A stretch of DNA of 64,000 nt from Pseudo-nitzschia pungens. Its lineage: Eukaryota > Bacillariophyta > Bacillariophyceae > Bacillariales > Bacillariaceae. The DNA lies in assembly GCA_037355855.1 (NCBI GenBank), contig CM074759.1, forward strand, positions 5,518,001 through 5,582,000, given 5' to 3'. This document shows positions 42,434-51,902 of the stretch, one piece after another; position 1 is the first letter of the stretch; the number at the start of each line of letters is the position of its first letter. The translations under genes were made by a program, and so were the position numbers. The notes under the pieces were generated by a model. The model was not told where the DNA came from, searched no databases, and worked only from the letters and a program-made list of their open reading frames with translations.

Positions 42434-44072
42434 TGAGGAGAAGTTAGTGTTAATCTACACAAAAGCGCCAGACTTGTACCAACAAATGTTGATCCGAAAG
42501 CAAGAAGAAGCACGCAAGGACAACAATGGAGCGCCACAAGTTTGGGAAATAAAGCAGGCAATGATAACACTTTGGAAAGCATTAAATGAGAGGAACAAGA
42601 GTAAAGCGCACGTGGAATACAGTCTCACGACAAACGAGTATGACTATGATGGCAACAAGATGGGACAGAATAATTCCCAGAAGAAATCTGGAGACCACTG
42701 TCAGAAGAAATGTTATCACTGTGGAAAGCCCGGACACATCAAGAGAGATTGTCCCAAGCTAAAGAAGTGTGGCCACTGTGGAAAGAAAGGACACTCGGAA
42801 ACAAACTGTTGCGAGAAATACCCAGAAAAGAAACCGAAGTGGATGAAAGGGAAACAGACCAACGAAATAGTGATTGGATTTGAACTGGCCCTAGCAAGAA
42901 TTGATCAGTGTGTACTGTGCAAAGAATACCATGGTCAAGAGGAAACAGCAGAAGACGTTGCTGAACTTGCAGCATCAGCAGAAATGAATGGACACTCTAA
43001 CAGAGCTAATAGGAATAAAACCAAGCAATCAAAAAGAAAGAATAAGAAACCAGTACAAAATGTACAGGGAAAGTACGGCAAGGATGGAAAATCAAATGGC
43101 GCGAGAAGAAATAATCGTGGAAACAAGCAAGTGAACGGCAATAATCAAGCACAAAGAAAGAAGACACACACAAACAAATCCTGTCAAGGATGTTGTCCAA
43201 GACCTAAGCACACCAGGAATGCTTGTGGGATTACCAGGCCTGCGCATAAGAAACAAATCAAATTGAACCGGAAGGGTTGGTATATTGCACCACTACATAC
43301 TTATAACCGACCAATGCTGGGACAAGTGCGAGCAGTCACTGAAGTACTGGATCACAACGGACAGTTGAAAGGGTGGAGTATGAAATTAAAGGCAGTACCA
43401 ATGGGGACTGACAGCGATATGCTTATATCCATGCCTCAATATATACATGTCGCGGAACAATTGGAGTCACACACATGCAGGATGTATGCAATCTGGGATT
43501 GGACTGACAGATGCGAACAATGCGCGCAAGACAGTTGGGTAATTGAAGGACAACGGACATGCGGAAACGGGAACCACGAGGATGACGGACATGTAGAGTA
43601 CGCAATACTGAACACCGGAGTCAACTCGGTTCCTACGGCAAACTTGGCGTCAGAATCACTATACTCACCTTATATATGGATCGCAGATACAGGAGCATCT
43701 TGTCACATCACGAATAGTCAGGTAGGCTCGGTTTCCTTCTAAGAACGCTAACGCACGACTAAAGACTGCAAATCACTCCATGGATGCAAGCGGAAACAAG
43801 ATGCAAGCAGTAGCAATAGTAGATATACCAGGAATCATACGGGGACCAAAGGGAACTACCACATTAATTTGGATGACCGACTGCAGATATGGTGGATCTA
43901 AATTTAATCTTTGCTCCATAACCAAACTAACTGACAATGGTTGGACCATGACAGGAGACAAAACCGGGATACACCTTTACAAAGGAAAACAAACACTACA
44001 TTTTGACGTACCAATTCACTTGAAGGAAGGGAGACTATGGGCTGTGCGAATCAACCAGAGGAGTGACCATGG

Positions 44073-44156
44073 TCATGCCATACCCCGGGTCTACTAGTGA
44101 TTAGAATAGTAGTGATATGCAAATTGTGAGCTCTAGTGGTTAGTCTATCTGTTACA
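44073..44156 (-). repeat. Truncated Gypsy C LTR (3' LTR start)
   Basis: 84 bp matching the outer end of the family C LTR (TGTAACAGATAGACTAACC on the minus strand, then the CCCGGGGTATGGCATG block). The rest is lost at the junction with Copia B. It lies directly after the family C 3' internal sequence, so it is what remains of the 3' LTR. Confidence 0.75.
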
Positions 44157-44492
44157 GTTCTAAGAGCTCTCCTGGATCGGCGATTCTATTGGCTCGCCGA
44201 TTGTTTTTATCCTTATCCTTAATTCAGTCCCGCGTGTACTCGTGACTGTATTCTGGTGCACGGCATGCTCCTCCATGGTACTGTTACATTTAGCTACTCC
44301 TCCATTTTAGTGTTATCCCTGCAATAATAGGGATGGACTCTCCTAATATTAACCCGGTCGGTTACAAAGGGAGCAGTTTCAATAGTTACAGTTCCATTGT
44401 CATGAGCCTTGAGCACCTTGTAAGGTCCTTGTCGTGGGAAGGATAGTTTTAGAATAATGCCCTTCCTTTCCAGGGTGACATAGTCTCCTTCC

Positions 44493-45190
44493 TTATAGAC
44501 ATGGGGCGACCCTCTTCTGATTCTCCCGGATATTGCTCTTGTGGATACTCTTTTGTTTCCTTGTTTGGATTGCTTCCCAGTCCACTGGGAAATTCACAGG
44601 CATGAACATGTCCCTTCCAAACACCAATTGCGCTGGGGAATACCCCAGGGTAGTGTGGATGGCACTGCGGATGGCATATGCTGCCTTGGTAGTGAACTCC
44701 TCAAAAGGGTCCCTCTCGTGGAGGTCCCTGTTCTCCAGGTTAAAGGATAATAGGCAATCCTTCAACACCTGATGGATCCTCTCCAACACTGAGTTGGATT
44801 GTGGATTCCAGGCGCCACTGGGCTTCCTTTTCATTCCCATGTTCTCACATAGCTCCTGGAACTCTGCCTTGAACTCACTTCCACCATCAAAGCCAATCTC
44901 TTTTGGTCGGGGATATCTTGCCAGCCAGGTACTGTCCAGCAATCGTTGAGTTTCTGCTGCATTTGGGGAGTCCTTCAGATGGGCCAGTTCAAACCATCCC
45001 GTCACTGGATCCACCATGGTGAGAACATGGATATGGTAGTCTTTACCATTTTTATTGTGGACAGTTGCCGGTCCCCAGAGGTCCACATTGACCCTCTGCC
45101 ATTTAGTGACTTCAACTGCTTTCTCTGGTAGTAGTAGTCCTGCTTGTTGGGGTTCACTTGGAAGGTCCATTTGATGGTCTTTGAGTTTGA
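44493..45190 (-). pseudogene. Gypsy C integrase
   Basis: Core domain complete: WQRVNVDLWGPATVHNKNG (first Asp), TWLARYPRPKEIGFDGGSEF (second Asp), NPQSNSVLERIHQVLKD (Glu), then a chromatin-side tail (LVFGRDMFMPVNFPVDWEAI). The N-terminal HHCC zinc domain is absent. Upstream, the frame overlaps the protease frame: the deletion fused protease sequence (frame starting at 45451) to integrase in another frame near 45170, so no continuous pol is made. Confidence 0.8.
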
Positions 45191-45451
45191 AAATTCTATC
45201 AGCCTTAGTCCCACTGAAGCCACAGACTTGGTTCTGAACTTGCCTCCGTACGTGTTGTAGGTGACAGATCTTCGGTCTCGGTTCGTTAGTTGACTTCGGT
45301 TGACAAACTGTTGTAGTATGATGGATTTGGAGCAACCAGAGTCTAGTAGACCCCGGAGCATCCGTCCCCTTCCCTTGTGGTCCAATACCTCCACACAGAC
45401 GTCCGCAAACCGATTGATTATTCGGGGTCCAGTGTGGATGGTATCAGCCAT
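45190..45451 (-). pseudogene. Gypsy C aspartic protease
   Basis: Starts ATG directly after the gag TGA (TGAATG, same frame). Active-site motif LRGLLDSGCSKSIIL (Asp-Ser-Gly), followed by a beta-rich stretch GKFRTKSVASVGLRLIEF expected of a retroviral-type protease. It is cut off by the RT deletion. Confidence 0.7.
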
Positions 45452-46712
45452 TCAGTTGTGGGATCCTTTCTTTTTGAAGGTTTTTCTGTACTTTCTTCTG
45501 TACTCTTTGAGTTCTCGTTCAGAGATATTGATCTCGTCATCGGAGACTTCGTGGTCAGCTTGGGCCGTGGCCAGTACGTAGGAGTACTCGTGGTTCGATA
45601 GGTTCCTTCCCCAGTGGGGTTTGGAGTACTGCTCGTTGTCTGAGTCTTCCTTTGCTACAAAATGCTCCTTGAGCAAGTTGAGGGTCTCCCAGTCAAACTT
45701 TCCCTTCTTGGGGGGACCACCGGTTAGTTTCCAGCATTTGCCGGCATGGACCTTGCCACAGGTCTTGCATAGCTGCTTGTTGCTGCCTTCCACAGGTCGC
45801 TTCTTCTTGCCAGGGGACTTCCCGTGGTGGTTTCCTCCCCCAGAGGCGGCCTTGGGAGTCTTCTTGGTGACACCATTCTTCTTTTCGAGGTCGGTGATGC
45901 GCTGTTGGAGTATTGCCTCCTTTCGGATGGTGGTTTCCAAATTTTCGAGCTTGTCGATAGTGGTGTTAAAGGAGTGGGTGTAGAGGTCCCATCCAATGTG
46001 TTCCAACTTCTCCCGTTGGGAGTGGGTCATGTTGGAATCCAATATTTCCTTCAGTTCACCTTGTGTGAAACCGGTTGGTGTTTCCATTTGGTCACTGCCA
46101 CATTCCCAGAGACATTCTGGGAGGTAGCTTTGTAGTTCGGCCATTCGGTTGGCCCAGGCTCTGATGCCATATTTGAGTTCCACTCGCATTCCTCGCATGA
46201 ATCTGCGGAGAACGATGTACGAGCGTTTCCCGTTGGTGTCGTTGCCAAAGATTTTGAGCTTGAGGACGTGCATACATTCCTCCATGACATCCTTTCTGTA
46301 CTCCTGGGATCGGTAGTACTCGGTGAGGGCGTTCGTTACCCTTTTCTTTGGAATTGGAGAGTCGATGTTTTTGACCTCTGGTTTGTCCGAGTTCACCGTA
46401 GCTGTGTCGGTTGTGTCGGCGTTCAGAGATTTCTCCTTTGCCTTCTCCTTGGAGGCTCCCGTGGGAGTTTCAGTGGCGTCTTGCCCCATCGATAATAGTA
46501 TGTTTGCTTGATCTCGTTTTTCAATTTCCTGGATCTTTTTCTGCACTCGTTTGGTGTTGTGGACCTTGTGGTTCAGTTCGGCCAGGTAGGTCCGGGTGAG
46601 TGTCCTCTGGACAAGCGCTAGCGCCTCCCCTGAGAGAATTCTCTGTAGGACGTCCAGTTTCTGATCTCCGTTGAGTTTGTCATTGCCAGCAATTTTCTGG
46701 TCAAAGTCTCTC
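45452..46712 (-). pseudogene. Gypsy C gag, 3' part
   Basis: Open from the nested insertion (46712) to TGA 45452-45454. It contains a capsid-like helical region (RRFMRGMRVELKYGIRAW, then LQSYLPECLWECG), a coiled-coil stretch (LENLETTIRKEAILQQRI), a zinc-knuckle-like CKTCGKVHAGKC and a Lys/Arg-rich tail. Its N-terminal 60 codons lie on the other side of the nested element at 49882-50059 (MATKGTKLKPFNVTREDWPE), and the frame is restored when that element and one CTCTC are removed. Confidence 0.8.
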
Positions 46713-47051
46713 TGTTACATGCTGACGTAGGTACCCTACGAGAAGCTCTAAATGATTATTGAATCCCGCATGTGCTCCAATATACAAGAATATGTATGAT
46801 ATTCATGTATATATACTGAATATCCAACGAACAAGAATACACATACAATTCAAACGAAGATTCCTATGACTCACCGATTATTGATATTATGCCCGCGGAA
46901 TAATATATCATTCATTATTCGATCGTTCATCAATACTCAAGGAATCATTCCCATCTCGTAAAGTATTCAACCATTCTCTTTCGTAACACAATTTATTAAT
47001 CATACCTCTTTAAAATACTCCTATCGCGTATTTCTACCTTAGAGTGTAACA
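46713..47051 (+). repeat. 5' LTR of gag-only element
   Basis: 339 bp, TGTTACATGCTGACG...TTAGAGTGTAACA; appears identical to 49543-49881 at a constant offset of 2830. Confidence 0.9.
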
Positions 47052-47320
47052 CAGTAATTACTGTTTATCTTTTAAAGTAGAAGTGAAGACAGACAGGAAC
47101 TCAGTACTGAACCATCCAAAACAACCTTTATCCTAAACAACAGGGATACATCGATACCCTGACAAGCAAAATCCTACAAGAAGAACCGATCGAACGAAAC
47201 GATCGATATCCACGAAACGCCGATACGAATCGATCGAACACCGAATCGATCGAACGCTCCATAAAGCAATTCAAAACTCCGATCGTATCGATCGAACGCT
47301 CTGAATCAAATCAAGAAACA

Positions 47321-48400
47321 ATGGCAGGACTTTACAGAGATCCTCCGATCAATTATACTCCTTCATTCAAGAGAAGCAAGCCAAAACTCACCAAGCTCTC
47401 CATTACACATGCCAATGGGAACACCGACAGCATGAAAATCCCTCTATTCACCAACAGAGGAGGATTAGAGGAATTCCTATTTGTTGAAGAAGCTTTCAGG
47501 AACGCCGCAAACCTTCTAGGACTACCCATTAACAAATACATCGACCACTTCAATCGATGTCTCTCTGTGGACGCCCAAACAAAATGGAGAGACCTAACAA
47601 GCAACCAACGTCGATATCCACTAACGCTAAATGGATACAACCAAGCAGTTAGCGACTGTATCAAGCAAGACTATTGCAATGCGACGGATGTGAAAGACAT
47701 CATGCATACATACCTTCGAAGCTCTGAATGCAAGAAGCCAAGCAACATCTCATGCAAAGACCATGCAGACCGAATGGAACAGCTCTTCAAATACACTAAA
47801 AGACTCCAAGGCCATGCCCCTGACCTCTCAGCAACAGCAGCGAAAACAATTCTGCTACACAGCTTTCCAAGCAAATGGATCAACAGCTATGGTCTAATCC
47901 ACCAAGGAATCCAAGAGGATACCACTGTACAGTTTATAGTGGACCATATGAGCTGTTGAGAACGCCAAGCAAAAAGAAAGGCATCGGACGCTCACTCAAA
48001 TGCTGAATCGAACACTGATTCGAACGCTGATTCGGACGCCGACAGCAACAGCTCTGATTCGGACGCTGACAGCATCGATAGCAACAGCTCTAATTCGGAC
48101 AGTGACAGCGATGGTGAAGAAAAGCAAGAGCAAGAGCCATCCAGTGGCAAAAGAAAATATAACAATCCCTGCAGGATTCCGGGACACGACCATGATTGGT
48201 CAGAATGCCCAAAGAACAGATATTCCAAAAGGAGCCACAGCAGCAACAACAGCACTGCCACGACTCCTAGCAATGAAACTGGAAGCACTGCTTCAGAATC
48301 GCTCCAAGCCCACGAACAACAAGCAATTGAATCCTATTGCATGCAACATGGAGGCCGGGTTGAAAGACAATCTGATGGCAGCCTACGATGGCAACCATAG
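47321..48400 (+). pseudogene. Gag of the non-autonomous LTR element
   Basis: MAGLYRDPPINYTPSF at the start, capsid-like helices (EEFLFVEEAFRNAANLLGLP, YIDHFNRCLSVDAQTKWRDL), then an in-frame TGA at 47957-47959 in HMSC-stop-ERQAKRKA. The same frame continues through a long Ser/Asp/Asn repeat (SNTDSNADSDADS) to a zinc-knuckle-like CRIPGHDHDWSECPKN and stops at TAG 48398-48400. A knuckle of the form CRxPGHxHxWxDC is known to me from diatom Gypsy gags, so the element is probably a deleted Gypsy. The frame 48000-48602 overlapping it is probably a shadow of the repeat. Confidence 0.75.
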
Positions 48401-49542
48401 CCAACTAATGAACAAAAGGATCACAGCATCCAGCACCGTGCCTTCAGTTCCCCTGGAACTGAATGCCAGATCAGCCCTGCTGACTGGGAAGACGCATGGA
48501 GGAGAACTCCCGAGAACAGAGGGGAAGGAACCTACAGAGATGAGCCCTGTTGCAAACAAAATGTTCGAACTAAATCAATGCGCTCAGTCCGATCCACAGT
48601 GACGGCAACAACAATCAACCAAATAACAAAACAATAAACAGATTCAATGGCAAATAGACAAACGCAAAGCGATCTGGACGCAGATCAACTTGCAAGGGGA
48701 CAGACGCTTAACGCCATGAATCAATCAATCGAATCGAATCAAATCATTTATCGATATCGATATCGATAAGGGTACAGACGCAAACAAAATAAAGGGTACA
48801 GCAGCAATAACAAGGCCAACCTTGTTCCGGACAAACAAATAGTCCACAGGGAGCTCCAAGAATAATAGAGCAATCCCACAAAAATTATATTCTACACCCA
48901 CAGAGGTGCTCTGGAGTTATGAACATTTGAACCTCCAGTAGACTGCTGCAAATAACACCCAAAAGAACGCCCGGCAAAGTATCCGGCAAATCGCAACTGA
49001 ATTTCCATGTGAATTTACATAATAAATAACTAACAATGCGTCCCCTCTCTGCTTGAACACATACAATCGCAGATACGACAAGCAACGCATTCAACGCTCG
49101 GCTTTTCACCTACCTAACTCCTATTACAGGAGGTGTTTTTATGCCTACCAAGAGCAACTGATTTCGACAGATCAATCGATTTCAAATCAACCGAATTTAT
49201 AATCAGCTCCACTACCCCGGGAGGTGCATCACAGTTGGGGGAGGAAAAGAATTTTCTTCGCCTCTTTTTGCTATTTTTAGCATGTCATTATGACCCTTCT
49301 CAAGAACAAGAAACAAATAAGAGAACAAGAAACAAAATCTTCGATTTCTTCAGTATCACGAAGAACCTTCTTCAATCCCAGTTCAATCTACATCACCATA
49401 TATCTTTCGAAATATTTCAAGTGGCATATATCATCTTCAACCGGTTCTCCGAACAAGCATATCTCTTTTCCATCGATACTACTCAACTACGAACCTATGC
49501 TATCGAACCACATGCAAACTTCACCTAATCATTGGGGAACTA
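48401..49542 (+). other. Non-coding 3' part of gag-only element
   Basis: No pol-type motif in any frame. It contains a short ATCGAT-rich stretch (48720-48770). This is where pol would be in an autonomous relative. Confidence 0.6.
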
Positions 49543-49881
49543 TGTTACATGCTGACGTAGGTACCCTACGAGAAGCTCTAAATGATTATTGAATCCCGCA
49601 TGTGCTCCAATATACAAGAATATGTATGATATTCATGTATATATACTGAATATCCAACGAACAAGAATACACATACAATTCAAACGAAGATTCCTATGAC
49701 TCACCGATTATTGATATTATGCCCGCGGAATAATATATCATTCATTATTCGATCGTTCATCAATACTCAAGGAATCATTCCCATCTCGTAAAGTATTCAA
49801 CCATTCTCTTTCGTAACACAATTTATTAATCATACCTCTTTAAAATACTCCTATCGCGTATTTCTACCTTAGAGTGTAACA
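49543..49881 (+). repeat. 3' LTR of gag-only element
   Basis: Partner of 46713-47051; followed by the target duplication CTCTC. Confidence 0.9.
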
Positions 49882-50059
49882 CTCTCTTCCAGATGAGGAA
49901 GAGTTCTGGTCTCTCAGTACCATTGAGGACTTTCATGTAGTCGCTGAATGCGATTCCACCCCTCTCGCTGTCTACGTTCATCTTTACGGTGGTGGCATCT
50001 TCTGGCCAGTCCTCCCGCGTGACGTTAAAGGGCTTCAGTTTGGTTCCTTTGGTTGCCAT
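49882..50059 (-). pseudogene. Gypsy C gag, N-terminal piece
   Basis: Starts ATG at 50059 (MATKGTKLKPFNVTREDW) and runs about 59 codons to the nested element. In frame with the part at 46712 once the insertion is removed. Confidence 0.75.
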
Positions 50060-50204
50060 GGTGGGTTAATCAGTTTTCTATTAGGTTTAATTTAGTTACG
50101 CTATTTCTGTTATCTTTGCTGTTTGTGTTGAAATTGGGCAAAAAGTGATTGCTCAGCTCCTCCAGTTTTTCTTGCTGGATTTCCACTGCTCTCGCGATAA
50201 CTCG

Positions 50205-50434
50205 TGTTATAACTGATTTTCCCCCTGGTTTGTCCAGTGGTGGGAGTTGTTTCTCTCTTTAGTTCACAGGAATCCTGTGGTTCCCCGGAGTTGTTTCTGT
50301 TTCTATTTCGTGGGATTCGATTCTCGTGGTTCTCCGGCGTTGCTTCTCTCTTAAGCCGTCACCGGGCCGGTCCCACTTCTCGTTGTCCCGTGGGATTAGT
50401 GGTGTTTGGGTATTTAATGTATACCTTTCCGGAT
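50205..50434 (-). repeat. Gypsy C LTR, 3' piece (central LTR)
   Basis: The element-sense end ...TTATAACA at 50205. It matches the 13370-13592 part of the plus-strand LTR. It is cut at CGGAT by Copia A; the other piece is 60308-60767. Followed (in sense) by CGAGTTATCGCGAG, also present after the LTR at 13593, hence the element's own leader or primer-binding region. Confidence 0.85.
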
Positions 50435-50435
50435 G

Positions 50436-51334
50436 TGTTGATATTCGCTCGTCAGCGATCTTCGGGGACGACTCGTAGATGTATCTCGTACTGGTCTGTA
50501 AATAAGGAAAAGCCTTAACAATAATAATACATAAAGTCCTGGCAAATCGTGAGTCTACAGTGGACTGTTCAAGGTCTATTGCATACGCTCAAGCAATACA
50601 AAGCACTTCCCTAGAGGTACATCGGAATCGGTCGTAAAGGAGGGCATGATAGGTTTCTATTTTAGAGTGTAAAAGAAAGAGTGAAAAGGAGCTGAGCCAA
50701 AGCGCTCAGCTCTGTATCGTGACATCGATTCGCTAACTCGCTAATAACAGAGCTTCTGTAGCTCTGGTACTGTATCCTACGAGTAGCGTACCGTATCGGA
50801 GTATCGTAGGTATCTCCGATTAATTAGATCGAAACGTGTGCTAGCGCGTTGGGTAACTGTCTGGGCCGGGCATCCAGTCATGGTACATATTACACACCAA
50901 TGACCTGGCCCCGGCGGTAGCACGGTATCTTAGCATGGTACCATGGTATGCTAGCATCTTTCAGTATCTCGCAGCCTTAGCAACCCTAACCCTGTAGCAT
51001 TTAGCTACACCACGACAGGAGGTGCTTTACTCGGGGTACGTACGATTGGTACAAATCGTACGCGGCGACCCTAGTAAACTTTGCTAGCAATACTAGACAG
51101 GATAGGTCTGCTGCTAAGCCTGTTGCTAAGCCTGTTGCTAAGCCTGTTGCTAAGCCTGTTGCTAAGCCTGTTGCTAAGCCTGTTGCTAAGGATGTATGCT
51201 ACCAATTAGCACACACCTCAGCACTCAGCTCAGCACTTGGTAGTCAGCTACTGGAGGTTGCTGACTGTAGCCCCAGTACACTCTCCTACACAGGAGCCTT
51301 AGCACAGATCATAGCACCACCTTGAATATCTTCA
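50436..51334 (-). repeat. 3' LTR of Copia A
   Basis: TGTTGATATTC...GAATATCTTCA on the plus strand. It contains six to seven copies of a 12-bp unit (GTTGCTAAGCCT) at about 51112-51190 and several palindromes (GGTACGTACGATTGGTACAA near 51036). Confidence 0.9.
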
Positions 51335-51336
51335 TA

Positions 51337-51902
51337 GTCCCCGTGATTCATGCGAGTGGCCCTGTACTGAGCAACTATACTGGTCCCCGGAAACAGATAC
51401 TCCCAGGGGAACACCAATACTCCTGCTTGTTGTACCAGGACACTTGGATGGATCATAACAGAATTCAGGGATGCTTCCATGTAACTTGTCAGAGATCAAA
51501 CTGCACCAAATATTGCAGTTCTTCTATCAGAGGCCCGGCTGATTCGTAGTTCAAAAAAAAAAGGGGGGCGGACCATAGGACATTTTGCCCTTTGGTTCCA
51601 CTCCTCGACACGTACGAGGAGATCAATAAATCAGCCTATTGTCGTTCAAGTTTATAGTCCCCGGAACCGGTGTACCGGAGACTCCCAAATCGAAATCAGC
51701 TGCGTTCGATTGCTGCCAAAAATCGTAATCGATTGCTTCCGAAAATCGTAATCGGTTGCTTCCGAAAATCGTAACTATCGAAGAACTCGTAATCGAAATC
51801 CGGAATCGCTTGGTTCCAAAATCGACTTCAAAATCTTCTGCGTCCGAGCTGCTTGTCAGGGACCAAAGGTACCCCAAATAGTGCAGCTAGAGCAATTTTC
51901 CT
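51337..51902 (-). other. Copia A 3' untranslated region
   Basis: Between the pol stop and the 3' LTR. It holds an A10G6 run at about 51553-51568 and CGAAAATCGTAATCG-type repeats at 51715-51800. No ORF. Confidence 0.6.

Larger units (their letters stand above)
39746..44097 (+). pseudogene. Copia B gag and protease, broken and truncated
   Basis: Gag starts MGKTKQKSIKLDVPTF at 39746. It shifts frame near 39890, continues to a TAA at 40177-40179, and is interrupted by the 2.1-kb retroposon at 40319. A 41-bp tandem duplication at 40221-40301 precedes that insertion. After it, 42455-43742 is open and holds two CCHC knuckles (CYHCGKPGHIKRDC and CGHCGKKGHSETNC). A Lys/Asn-rich linker and the Copia protease site WIADTGASCHI near 43680 follow. 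A further protease stretch (CRYGGSKFNLCSITKLTDNG) follows in the frame 43780-44097. The element ends abruptly at about 44072, joined to a Gypsy C LTR fragment; integrase, RT, RNase H and 3' LTR are gone. A different family from Copia A, which lacks knuckles and has a DSHAD protease. Confidence 0.8.
46713..49881 (+). mobile_element. Gag-only LTR element, complete and recent
   Basis: 3169 bp. Two 339-bp LTRs (46713-47051 and 49543-49881) appear identical by eye, with TG...CA ends and a perfect CTCTC duplication (46708-46712 and 49882-49886). The interior encodes only a gag; there is no protease, RT or integrase, so it must borrow these from an autonomous relative. The LTR ends (TGTTACATGC, GAGTGTAACA) resemble the solo LTRs at 15743 and 31951. 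The target is the gag of Gypsy C. Confidence 0.9.
44157..50204 (-). mobile_element. Gypsy C internal region lacking RT/RNase H
   Basis: Minus-strand order: gag from 50059, split by the nested LTR element 46713-49881; a TGA; protease; then, after an internal deletion, integrase and the 3' end. Downstream (in element sense) lies the LTR stump 44073-44156; upstream lies the LTR 50205-60767, itself split by Copia A. The missing RT and RNase H are the parts that the second internal copy at 60768-64000 retains. Confidence 0.75.

Noticed and set aside
51112..51190. CRISPR-like regular repeats
   Set aside because: 12-bp units are directly adjacent without spacers; this is a minisatellite in an LTR.
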